Part shown: piece by piece, positions 20,838 through 29,639 of the stretch
Position numbering within the stretch: position 1 is the stretch's first letter
How the letters are laid out: each line of letters starts with the position of its first letter
Source of the DNA: Welwitschia mirabilis
Lineage: Eukaryota > Gnetophyta > Gnetopsida > Welwitschiales
Assembly (NCBI GenBank): GCA_051453625.1
Contig: JBOZIK010000001.1
Location: forward strand, 295,494,446 to 295,524,084
Direction: 5' to 3'
Length of the DNA: 29,639 bases
Notes under the pieces: model-generated
What the model was told of the DNA's origin: nothing
Database searches by the model: none
What the model saw: the letters and a program-made list of their open reading frames with translations, nothing else
Position numbers and translations under genes: made by a program

Positions 20838-21775
20838 AAATCCATTTGATAAGCAGTGGCTATGATGATGCTAAAAATGAAATGCTTTAAATAATAAATG
20901 ATCAGACTAAAGAGTTGCTCGAAAATAAATCCACCTACTAACATCTTAAAACAAACACCTAAATCTCAAGAAATGAAATAAGCATGTGGAAAGACAAAGA
21001 GTCTAGGAAATAAGTAATGCTTCTAATGACACTAGAAATGCTATGATCTCATAGCTTCCATGTTTTTATTATTTTTTTTTTTCCATGATGAGGGGATTAC
21101 AACCATAGTTAGAGAAGTAAGGACCCATGAAGCATGACTAACTAACCCCCTAGTAGAGTTCCCACAGCTATCATATTACACTGCCAAAGGCTCCTCTTGA
21201 AAATATTTGCCCTAGTGTACTTAAAGTAGGACATCATGGTGACCACGTTTTTGAAATATCTCAAATAAAACATCACGGTTTCTCTATCTCTATCTCTATC
21301 TCTATCCCTTTCTATTTTTTTTTCTTTTTTATGTTTTTTCCTTTTTTTTTAAGCATTTTAGATGAGCAAACACTTCAAACACAAAGGTGAAGTCATAAGA
21401 TGAAGACAGAATAAAACATCCTTAAATAATCTAAAACCTTTTCACCATTAAGAAAAATATTAAAAATAAAGCATCTTCCTTTAAATCGAAGTTTATAAAT
21501 GTATAAATGTCTCAAAATTAGGTGAATCTAATCTTATGACTATAAAATTCTTAAGTCAAAGACTAGTCATGGAAATAAATACATAAATCATGTTTGAAAG
21601 ATGATCAAGTAATGTCATAATAATCTCCAAAGGAAAAAGATAAGAAAAAATTCAGACGGTTGCTTATATATTTTCAGCAGTTGCCCATTAACTTTCTAAA
21701 ATTCTTAAGTAGTCAGTCAGAAACTTCAACAAAGCTAACAGAATGTATTTTCTTAAAACAATAGAAAACTATAAT
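20838..21775. other. Non-coding stretch with simple repeat and T-rich tract
   Basis: No coding domain was found. Around 21080-21170 the sequence is less AT-biased (CCATGATGAGGGGATTACAA, then CCCCCTAGTAGAGTTCCCAC). This recalls untranslated parts of plant LTR elements but cannot be assigned. A hexamer microsatellite and poly-T tracts follow at 21281-21350. Confidence 0.4.
21281..21350. repeat. (TCTCTA)n microsatellite followed by T-rich tract
   Basis: About four and a half copies of TCTCTA (21281-21307) pass into CCCTTTC and then several runs of six to nine T to about 21350. Simple-sequence DNA. Confidence 0.9.
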
Positions 21776-22287
21776 NNNNNNNNNNNNNNNNNNNNNNNNN
21801 NNNNNNNNNNNNNNNNNNNNNNNNNNNNNNNNNNNNNNNNNNNNNNNNNNNNNNNNNNNNNNNNNNNNNNNNNNNNNNNNNNNNNNNNNNNNNNNNNNNN
21901 NNNNNNNNNNNNNNNNNNNNNNNNNNNNNNNNNNNNNNNNNNNNNNNNNNNNNNNNNNNNNNNNNNNNNNNNNNNNNNNNNNNNNNNNNNNNNNNNNNNN
22001 NNNNNNNNNNNNNNNNNNNNNNNNNNNNNNNNNNNNNNNNNNNNNNNNNNNNNNNNNNNNNNNNNNNNNNNNNNNNNNNNNNNNNNNNNNNNNNNNNNNN
22101 NNNNNNNNNNNNNNNNNNNNNNNNNNNNNNNNNNNNNNNNNNNNNNNNNNNNNNNNNNNNNNNNNNNNNNNNNNNNNNNNNNNNNNNNNNNNNNNNNNNN
22201 NNNNNNNNNNNNNNNNNNNNNNNNNNNNNNNNNNNNNNNNNNNNNNNNNNNNNNNNNNNNNNNNNNNNNNNNNNNNNNNNNNNNNNN
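21776..22287. other. Assembly gap, 512 N
   Basis: A sized gap of 512 N, different from the fixed 100-N gaps. I see no duplicated border. Any open frame spanning it is meaningless. Confidence 0.95.
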
Positions 22288-22400
22288 ATATAAACAAAGA
22301 ATAAAAACAGAGATTGTCATCTACACTATCATGGGGACGATATAGGAGACAATAGATTATTCTTAAACTAATAGAAAATAGAAACTATAAACAAAAAACT

Positions 22401-22805
22401 AAAGATAGAATCAAAGTCAAATATCATAAAAATCAATAAGAAAACACAACAAATTAAATCCTAAAATCTGAACATACTTTTATTAAAAAGAAAGAATGAA
22501 TGAAAAACCCCTTGATTTGTGAAAATGGTCTCAAGATGTTGCATTATTTNNNNNNNNNNNNNNNNNNNNNNNNNNNNNNNNNNNNNNNNNNNNNNNNNNN
22601 NNNNNNNNNNNNNNNNNNNNNNNNNNNNNNNNNNNNNNNNNNNNNNNNNAAAGATAGAATCAAAGTCAAAGATCATAAAAATCAATAAGAAAACACAACA
22701 ACAAGAAAATTAAATCCTAAAATCTGAACATACTTTTATTAAAAAGAAGAAAAGAATGAAAAACCCCTTGATTTGTAAAAATGGTCTCAAGATGTTGCAT
22801 TATTT
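22401..22805. repeat. Contig-end overlap around 100-N gap (22550-22649)
   Basis: 22401-22549 and 22650-22805 are direct copies that differ by a seven-base insertion (ACAACAAATTAAATCC versus ACAACAACAAGAAAATTAAA), a rearranged GAAAGAATGAATG stretch and two or three substitutions. Confidence 0.88.
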
Positions 22806-23897
22806 CAGAGAAATAAGGTCTAAATCAAATGTTTACCAATTAATAAAACATAAAAGGTATGTAATCATTTTCAAGTAGAATCAATTGGAATAAGACAAAA
22901 TAAAAAGATAAAACTTTGATAGCACAAATTTTAAAATTCAAATAAGAGACAAAGAAGTGATAAGTATCAAATAATCTCTTGTGAAAACTTTGTGAATTCT
23001 AAGTATCATTAGAAAAAGCATGTGAGAAGGATCTCAAAGAAAATCTCCAACATGATTTTAAAAGTTTTTTAAAATATTTTCTATCATTTTATTCAAGACA
23101 TGAATTTTTAGTAAAGAGAGAAGGTTTTTTCAGATTTTGCATGAGCATATGAAATTTTGTTTCCACAAGAATTAACATTAATTTAAAAAATACAAAATTA
23201 ATATAACTCATGGAAAAACAATCTCTTATCAAACTCATTATATCAATAATTAGAAACATAAATTGCATTTAGAGCATGATATTGAGCATGGAAGGTATGA
23301 TTTAAGATCTAAAGATTTGTAAGAAACTTCTTGGGGTGAGTGATTAAGATAGGTTCTATATATCTAAGAATCTCTTTAATATTTTAGACATGGATTTGGA
23401 TCAAGAAGGTATGGATTTCCCTAGTTTAGAGTTCCAAGATATTCCAAGTTTTGTTTTTGAAAAGAATAATGATTGGAAGCACAAGGTAGAGTCAGCTTTG
23501 CAAAAGCAAAAAGATGTTAATTTTTATAGCACATGAAGTTTTCAAAGGAAAGGATTATGAGATTTTTGAAGTCAAGTTCTGAAGATGATGTGTCTCATTA
23601 CTTTTAAGGACAAGAATGTGATTTGGGAAGATACTTGATTGAATTCTTTCTTTATTGATCATAACTCCCTCTTCTTTATTATCATTATCATTGATTGTAT
23701 CTTGTTCTTTCTTTTCATTTTGTTAAGGATTATTTTTCTTTTTTAATTTGGTGGATTCCTCAAAAAGATCATCATCATTATTAAAAAAATTATAGAAATG
23801 AAAGATTTTATTTTATTTATTATGTGATGAAAGATTTTATAGATATTTCATGATTTGACTTCTCTTCCTCTCTAAATAACTCTATTAACTAAAAACT
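22806..23897. other. Mostly non-coding flank left of the CACTA element
   Basis: No recognised domain. One 48-codon plus-strand frame (23390-23536, MDLDQEGMDFPSLEFQDIPS at its start, then a KNNDWKHKVESALQKQKD stretch) has a protein-like balance of acidic and basic residues. It may be a fragment of a retroelement or host gene, but no family is named. The rest is AT-rich. Confidence 0.35.
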
Positions 23898-24125
23898 CAC
23901 TACAAAAAAAAGGCTTTTAAGGCATTTCTAAAACACATAAAGATACTCTAAATAATACCTTAAAAGGTTTTGAGGTGTTTTTTTAAAAAAACACCTTAAA
24001 ATAAAGCCTCACCTTAAGGCATTTTTAAGGCGTTTAAAGAAAAATGCCTCAGAAAGCCTTTTAAGGCATTTTTTTGGAAAAACGTCTTAAAAGAAAGTTG
24101 TGGTGCTTTAATGCCTTAAAAGTTG
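23898..24125. repeat. CACTA terminal inverted repeat and left subterminal repeats
   Basis: After the CACTA terminus come many copies of TTTTAAGGCATTT, TTAAGGCGTTT, AAAACACCTT and related motifs. Several form palindromes, for example GGTGTTTTTTTAAAAAAACACC at about 23974-23995. Such motif clusters are the usual binding region of the transposition proteins of this superfamily. Confidence 0.72.
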
Positions 24126-24699
24126 CAATCTCTTGTTGTTGACTATAATTAGCCTTTGCATATCCTCCTAGCATTTTTGTTATGCTATTTTTTATTTTTC
24201 TGATTTGTTCACTGCTTTGTAGCCTTTCTAGTATCTTGCCCCTCTTTTTAAAGTTTAGATCCAAATGAATTGGATTGTCATCCCTTGATATGAGATGAAT
24301 ACAATTGTTATGAAATTAAAGGAAATTGTATGTGATGATTTTAAGTTGAAATGCTATCAAACAATGAAGAATGCACCAAAAATCTTACAGTATAATAGCT
24401 AAATGAAGCTTGACACTAACAATGTGCTAGATACATTACTGACTACCTATGGTTCACTGAATTTAGGAGCAAAGTATGATGTTTGTGATTGTACATGGTT
24501 TGATAATGGTAAGTGTGTTTTACCCTGTGCTTAAATCCCTATATCTAGGATAGTTGTGTGACAGATAACATTAGTGATTTAGAATGAAATGCATCTGCTA
24601 AATTCTACCAGATCTGTTATTACTGGGCATGATCAGTTAGAAAGGATTTCTTTATAGAGAGTCAGTAACATGTAGTATTTTTTACTTCTTATAGCAGGC
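24126..24699. other. CACTA interior, unassigned, one exon-like piece
   Basis: Most is non-coding. A plus-strand stretch near 24410-24535 reads KLDTNNVLDTLLTTYGSLN, then GAKYDVCDCTWFDNGKCV, a protein-like run that I do not recognise. It could be a captured gene fragment. The minus-strand frame at 24061-24264 overlaps the subterminal repeats and is dismissed. Confidence 0.3.
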
Positions 24700-24819
24700 A
24701 TGAAGAATCTTCAGTTCCTTAGGTTATGTAAAGATATCAAAATAGAAGGCACTGAACTGGATTTCATTGCTTTTTATGTGTTGAATCTTATTAAGCTTCA
24801 TCATATGTTGGAAATTCAG
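24698..24819 (+). pseudogene. Exon-like fragment inside the CACTA element
   Basis: An acceptor-like TACTTCTTATAGCAG precedes GCATGAAGAATC, and the sequence ends GAAATTCAG followed by GTTTAAGG, a possible donor. The frame from ATG at 24700 reads MKNLQFLRLCKDIKIEGTEL, then a hydrophobic and His-rich end, and closes with a stop at 24823-24825. The composition looks like a real exon, but the family is not recognised. CACTA elements often carry pieces of host genes, which fits, but neither the splice sites nor the origin can be confirmed from this window. Confidence 0.25.
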
Positions 24820-24879
24820 GTTTAAGGATGGCATTGAAATTTGCAAACTTGAAGGAGTTTTTTTTTTGTTTTTGAATTA

Positions 24880-25010
24880 GGAAAGCATGCAGGAGGGGAT
24901 AGATGCATGACCCATATTACCTAAAAATTTGTTATCTCTAACGATCTTCTACAAGGAGTTAGATTTAACTCGCCCTATGACTTTTCTATTGAAAGTCTTG
25001 AAGAAGACAT
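24880..25010 (+). repeat. Internal duplication, copy 1
   Basis: This segment and 25895-26025 share GGGATAGA-GCAT-ACCCATA at the start and a nearly identical block CCCTATGACTTTTCTATTGA followed by AAGTCTT. One plus-strand frame stays open in both over the conserved block, reading FYKELDLTRPMTFLLKVLKK here. The product is not recognised. Confidence 0.6.
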
Positions 25011-25053
25011 GGTTAGCTACATGGACCATCACTTGTTCAAAAGAGTCAAATAG

Positions 25054-25221
25054 GGTTTCATATTGCCATACCATGTGGCAATGGACCTCCAGTGTGCTTT
25101 TCCTCTAGGAATAGTTGATTGGTTCATACTTTCACGAACTGTGTTTTACATAACATACATGTTCTCAGACATGAATCACATAGAAGCTAATAAAGATGAC
25201 GTGGGAGCGAGGATAGACATG
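25054..25221 (+). other. Open exon-like stretch of 56 codons
   Basis: Between two in-frame stops the plus strand reads a run that includes LPYHVAMDLQCAFPLGIVDW, then FILSRTVFYITYMFSDMNH and an acidic end. It follows a short frame MVSYMDHHLFKRVK that ends in TAG. The mix of hydrophobic and charged residues looks protein-derived. I do not recognise the family; it may be part of the same captured fragment as the neighbouring duplication. Confidence 0.25.
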
Positions 25222-25224
25222 TAG

Positions 25225-25894
25225 AGCCAGATTTGGCAAAAGAAAAAAAGTCAAATTAGCAATGTCTCGTGTGGGGTTCCTAGTCTCACCCTTTTGAATC
25301 AAGTTTCCAGATGAATATGTATTAACCTATGAATATATGTCATCATTGATAGGAACTTTTAGTAGGTTTGGCTCATATCAGCCCATTACCTGTTACTCTC
25401 CTAGTACACCTTCCTCCCCACCCCTGATAACCATTTAACCATTTAACCATTAACAGTCTTTAACATTTTTTAGAGTCAGTCTCTCTTCACATCTTCAATA
25501 GATTTTTCACTCAATTTTTAATTCTAGCAAAGGGACTGATATGATTGGTGTTTCAACATTGCAAAAAGGAAGAGCATCCTGTCTTGTTAGACCTCTATAA
25601 ATAAGACAGTAACTAAATGACATAACAAATAGGGCACATCCCACAAGGGAAGGATGAGTATCCATCTCCATGTTCATCTCTCAATGTTGAACACTGAACA
25701 TCTCTACAACTTCTAGTAATGCCTACCTACCTCCATATCCCTGTTAATGCCATTGCCATACCATTTTTGGTAAATGAGGAAAAATAGCCTTAGCAGCCAA
25801 GACATTATAATATTTCATTCATTTCATAGATAGACATCCAGACGCAACATGTTTAAAGTGATTAGGTTTAGAAAGACATCCAGAGGGGATATAT
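25225..25894. other. CACTA interior, no recognised gene
   Basis: Non-coding as far as can be seen. Short direct repeats of ACCATTTA occur near 25430-25450. A phrase like GACATCCAGA(G/C)GGGATA recurs near 25835, 25875 and 25905, leading into the duplicated block. Confidence 0.4.
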
Positions 25895-26025
25895 GTAGTC
25901 AGAGAGATATCTAGAAGGGATAGAAGCATAACCCATAGTGGGAAAGATCAAGACTAACTAGATGGACTTCTACAAGCGGTTAGGTTCTACTCACCCTATG
26001 ACTTTTCTATTGAAAGTCTTAAAGA
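25895..26025 (+). repeat. Internal duplication, copy 2
   Basis: Second copy of 24880-25010, in the same orientation about 1 kb away, roughly 80% alike by eye and almost identical in its last 45 bases. The open frame here reads FYKRLGSTHPMTFLLKVLKK, aligned residue by residue with copy 1. Confidence 0.6.
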
Positions 26026-26037
26026 AGATAAAAATTT

Positions 26038-26225
26038 TTAACTTGGTTTTGAAAAAGAGAGGATGAAGCTTATGGAAAGAATTCCATTCAATATTGACTT
26101 TCACAACACATCCCAAGCTTCACTTGCTAATCTAATAGAGAAATTTTAGAACAATTTAGTTAAAGAATCTAGGGAAGAAGTTAAATTAGGTTTCATAACT
26201 GCAATTCTAGAAGACATTGCTTAGG
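26038..26225 (+). other. Exon-like stretch with one stop
   Basis: The plus-strand frame reads LGFEKERMKLMERIPFNID, then FHNTSQASLANLIEKF, a TAG, and VKESREEVKLGFITAILEDI before a final stop. The sequence is protein-like (charged helix pattern) but not assignable. It directly follows duplication copy 2 and could continue the same captured or older gene fragment. Confidence 0.25.
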
Positions 26226-28362
26226 TCCTTCTCATCAAAAAATAGCAGAGAAGGTAGGAGATAGGACAACATCCAACAAGACTAAAGATGTTATTTAGAT
26301 ATAGACAAACCTTTATCAGAGAATCTTTTATCTAAAGCTTTAAATAACCTCTTAAAAATTATGTGATGAAGAATTTGATATAATGGTGAATGATGAAATC
26401 TTTTTGAGACACAATCTCTTCAGATGGAAGCTCCATTTTTTGGAATACTGAGCTTGTTCTATGATTGTTATGATAGATGTCAAGGAAATGACATTGAAGG
26501 TTTATACAAGTGACATTTATTTGCAGAAACGGCATTGAATCATCAATTTATATTTTGGAGGTATAAAACTGTAGAAAGTCTTTGAGGAAAATAGAAAATC
26601 AAAGTGCTTCTTCTTTAAAGTAAAACCCAAACAACCTCAAGGTTTGAAAGATTTGCTATTTTTTGGTAATGCTAGTGATAGCATAAACTAACGATTGAGC
26701 TAAAAAAAGATCTCAAAAAGGGAAAGGGTTCTATAATAATGATTCAACATCATTTGATGTGGTTCAGCTTGTGTACCAACACCTAACCTTTTTCATGCTA
26801 ATGTAAGCTAGTAAAAGATGGAAAAGTTACCAAAAGAGCTAAACTAACTCTATTTACAAGCACTCTCAACAATGTGATTTAAGCTCTCCAATGCATGCTA
26901 TAGGTTATCAAGTATTTACTCTATTTTATCTTTTTCATCTTGAATTCTTTTCAAGGCTTGAATCCCTCCTTTATTTAATAGGAAATAAATCAACTAATTT
27001 AGTTTTAATTAGTCCACCCATTCATCACCGCTAAATTCTTAAGTTTTATGTGACTGTCGGCTTCATCTCTCAATCAATTAATCCATTGAATTTTAGTATT
27101 TATTAATTTATCATCAACTGTTACTGTGATTTGAAGGAGACCATCTAACCTAATTATTTTTAGAAGGTTTCACAATTTGACTTCTTCTTTTTTAATTAAA
27201 ATAATCTCTACCAGACATCTTTTATCAGAATTTTATTACATAAAAAAGAACATTACAATCAAAATAAATAAACTTGAAAAGATGGCAAATGGTTTTAGAA
27301 TTAATAGAGAATTGATACAAAAATTGATAGGAAGCAACTTGCCTTTACATTTTCATTCTAGCATTGACTTCATCTATGATCTAAAATATTAATAGTAAAG
27401 CACAGTAAAAATTGCATAGTTTAGGTAAACATTCAGACTTGTGTTGTAGTGCACTTCTTGAAAATATCTTTATAGCTTTTATGGGCTATGTTATTTTTCT
27501 TCTAATAGAACTTTGAAATTGGAATAAAAATATCAGAAAAGGATAAATGGTAGTAAATGTATTATAGATGTTTTCTGACAGCAAATTATAGGATCTTTAT
27601 AGCATTAGGAAATTTCAAGCTCCTACTAATTATTACTATGCTTTCATAGTCACTCTTTACGACTTTGTCAAAATCTGTCATCTACTTTTCACAGAACCAT
27701 CCAAATGGACTCAGGCCATTCAAATTGCTTTAGACTTGCCATCCATCTATTTGTAAAAGGTATAATAGATGAATAACTGTAAAAGAGCAAATGGTAGAGT
27801 TGTTATCTGGAAACATGTGATGGCCTACCAAGGTTCTAAATTTTAGTGCTTGAACTTTGTAATTTCTTGATTTCTTTACCAAAATTCCTAACTTGTTTTA
27901 AAAATAATAATGCAATGGCAGAGTAGCAAAAGATAAAGAAAATAGACATCATAAAATTACATATGTATCTGGCACAACACAATAGTGTAAAGTTTCAATT
28001 GTCCAACTGACATCCATTACTCCATTCCAAAAAAATTAGCACTAAATTCACATGCTATATTCATAACCAAATCCAATTTCAACCCCACTAGTGGGTGAGG
28101 TAGTTGTTGCTTTGTACATTTTCTCGTATGATATAATGTTTGTTAATTTCAATGAATTGACATTAGAGAAAGTAATATTAGGTTAAATTCATTCATCATG
28201 ATTATCAAAATCCTTAGATAGATGCTGTTTTGGATGTATAGATTGGGAAATCTAATTTCTAATGCTTTATAGACCCAAAGAGAGGAAGAAACAAATGGGA
28301 TGGCCTTAGATAATAGACCAACCCCATAGCACAGCATCAACATGAGCTCCTCTTCCTTGGTC
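26226..28362. other. CACTA interior, unassigned
   Basis: AT-rich, without recognised domain, RNA gene or terminal repeat. The plus-strand frame at 27177-27392 (71 codons) is Lys/Ile-rich and has no motif. No transposase signature was found on either strand. Confidence 0.4.
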
Positions 28363-28486
28363 ATAGCTACAACATCATACCATACTAGTTTTCTCTTCAT
28401 ATTGGCTTTAGATCCCAACATCCCTCTGATGCCCATAGGCACAACATCATATCATTCTAGTTTTCTCTTCATATCGGCTCTAGATC
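28363..28486. repeat. 72-bp tandem duplication
   Basis: ATAGCTACAACATCATACCA at 28363 recurs as ATAGGCACAACATCATATCA at 28435. The match runs 52 bases to GGCT(T/C)TAGATC. The 72-base period is a multiple of three, so frames on both strands repeat in 24-residue steps (TTSYHTSFLFILALD and TTSYHSSFLFISALD on plus; MKRKLVWYDVV on minus). No known repeat protein is recognised. Confidence 0.8.
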
Positions 28487-29519
28487 TCTCTTTCATTTTG
28501 ACCTTAGTGGAGTCTTCTCTTCCAGAGACTTTGTGCATGCTCTCCATCTCGAAAAAGAGCCATTAACACTAACATCAACTATTTCCAATTCTCAATCTTT
28601 TACATAAATCATCATTTAATTTACAAGGCTTGCAAATGATAGAAAATAAAACCCAAAAAGAAGAAAAATACTAATCGATGATTTCATCTTTATAAAGTTC
28701 TTCATAAGTGGGCTTTATGATTCTTTGTAAGCTGAAGCAAAACTTAACAGCAATAAAATTCAAAAAAAATTAGAAATTCAAAAATATTTACAAATTTTAA
28801 AAAATCACTTTCAAGAATCCTTGTAAAGTTGCTTTAAAGAATTCACAAAAGTAGGGTAATCCACATCATTAGTAAATTTACAAATTCAAAAAAAAATGCA
28901 AAAAAGTAAACTTTGGATTTAGTTAGTGAAGGAGAAAAATCCGAAATATGTCAGAGAAATATTTTGATAAAGAAAAATCTAGAAATAACCTAGAATTTAA
29001 ATAAGATTTCCTTGATTTTGAATGATCGAAACAATAGGAGTTAGATGATCTTGAAAGTTCTAAAAAAGGATGAACAAAGCCCTAAGAAAGAAATTTAAAA
29101 TTTTAGAAATTGGAAAAAGTTAAGAATACAAACCTACATAGACCTCTTTGAGATGATGATTTTCCCTTTAATACATGTTGAAGATGCAGTAGTTAATTCA
29201 AAGTCAATATAATGGAAGATATAAAGAAGATCAAGTCCATGATGATCACTATCAATCAAGTCCATGATGATCACTGTTACAAATTTTCGCTAATTTTCCA
29301 AGGGAAGTTTCTCTTTACAGCCATTGCTATTAGAGATGAGAATAAATTCCTTCACTAAGATTTGCATCCTTCACTAAGGATACCCAAATATTTGATGCTT
29401 TCACACACAGAAGAACTGCAAGGAAGGCATAGAATATTTCATTTACATTAAACAAGGAGACACATGCATGAAGAATATTTTAAAGTGTGTCACTAAAAAG
29501 GTTAAAGGGTTTATTAAAC
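28487..29519. other. CACTA interior near the right end, unassigned
   Basis: AT-rich and A-rich with no recognised gene. It contains a 25-bp direct tandem duplication at 29230-29279, listed separately. Confidence 0.4.
29230..29279. repeat. 25-bp tandem duplication
   Basis: Two adjacent copies start with ATCAAGTCCATGATGATCAC and differ only in the last few bases (TATCA versus TGTTA), so the duplication looks recent. Confidence 0.9.
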
Positions 29520-29639
29520 TCAAGTTTTTTAAGGCATTTATTTTAATAAATGCTTAAAATATTAAGATTAAACTCGACTTATTTAAGGCATTTATTTTAA
29601 TAAATACCTTAAAAACATTGTCTAACTGCTTTTAAGGCA
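29520..29639. repeat. Right subterminal CACTA repeats with palindromes
   Basis: Two near-identical palindromes, TTAAGGCATTTATTTTAATA followed by AATGCTTAA or AATACCTTAA, lie at about 29530-29556 and 29580-29612. A further TTTTAAGGCA ends the window. The motif matches the left subterminal region at 23898-24125, so the other element end should follow shortly after the window. Confidence 0.65.

Larger units (their letters stand above)
23898..29639. mobile_element. CACTA (En/Spm-type) DNA transposon, left end present, right end beyond window
   Basis: The element opens with the terminal motif CACTACAAAAAAAAGGC at 23898. It continues with about 220 bases of AAGGC(A/G)TTT and AACACCTT-type motifs in both orientations. 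The last 120 bases of the window have the same motifs as two palindromes, so the window ends inside the other subterminal region. The terminal sequence CACTA and dense subterminal repeats define the superfamily, which moves by cut-and-paste with a 3-bp target duplication (the left flank is ACT, 23895-23897). No transposase (TNP2-like) domain was found in 5.7 kb, so this is probably a non-autonomous derivative. That both ends belong to one element is inferred. Confidence 0.65.

Noticed and set aside
21713-22345. Apparent open frames of 183-200 codons on both strands
   Set aside because: They consist almost wholly of the 512-N gap; only a dozen or two real codons lie at each end.
24126-29519. 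A TNP2/Transposase_21 gene expected inside the CACTA element
   Set aside because: Both strands were read for recognisable conserved segments and none was found, so the element is left as non-autonomous or too decayed.

Overview
The window is a gene-poor, visibly AT-rich stretch of a land-plant nuclear genome, most likely a dicot. It holds no intact protein-coding gene. The plant assignment rests on four fossils: a decayed Ty3/gypsy retrotransposon of the Athila/Tat (Cyclops/Calypso-like) lineage, remnants of pentatricopeptide-repeat (PPR) coding sequence, an orphan exon of a plant-type DNA ligase 1 gene, and a CACTA-type (En/Spm) DNA transposon end. No bacterial gene organisation, tRNA, rRNA or CRISPR array was seen.

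Layout. 1-1111 is unassigned, with one short diverged repeat pair. 1112-1325 resembles the subterminal region of the CACTA family that appears again at 23.9 kb. 1759-5661 is a 1.9-kb sequence present twice in direct order around a 100-N gap, carrying frame-broken PPR-like coding sequence on the minus strand. 6586-6702 is a DNA ligase 1-like exon with good splice signals and one in-frame stop. 7.3-10.6 kb is non-coding apart from a 36-38 bp minisatellite (9181-9424) and a (TA)n tract. 10.6-12.1 kb looks like LTR sequence with two purine-rich/LTR junctions. 13.3-18.6 kb is the minus-strand remnant of gag, protease, reverse transcriptase, RNase H and integrase. An LTR-like block follows at about 18.6-19.7 kb. 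19.7-23.9 kb is non-coding and broken by gaps. A CACTA element begins at 23898 and runs past the right edge, since its subterminal hairpins reappear at 29520-29639. Its interior has short exon-like pieces and internal duplications but no recognisable transposase.

Assembly quality matters. Five of the 100-N gaps (6932, 18426, 20276, 20645, 22550) are bordered by near-identical sequence on both sides. This is what unmerged overlapping contig ends, probably the two haplotypes, look like. The duplications there, and any open frame crossing N, should not be read as biology.

Nothing in the window works together as a pathway or operon. It is layered transposon debris with gene fragments, and I found no convincing new functional system. 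The most useful observations are the DNA ligase exon fossil, the duplicated PPR fossil, the open CACTA element with possible captured exons, and the assembly-overlap pattern.
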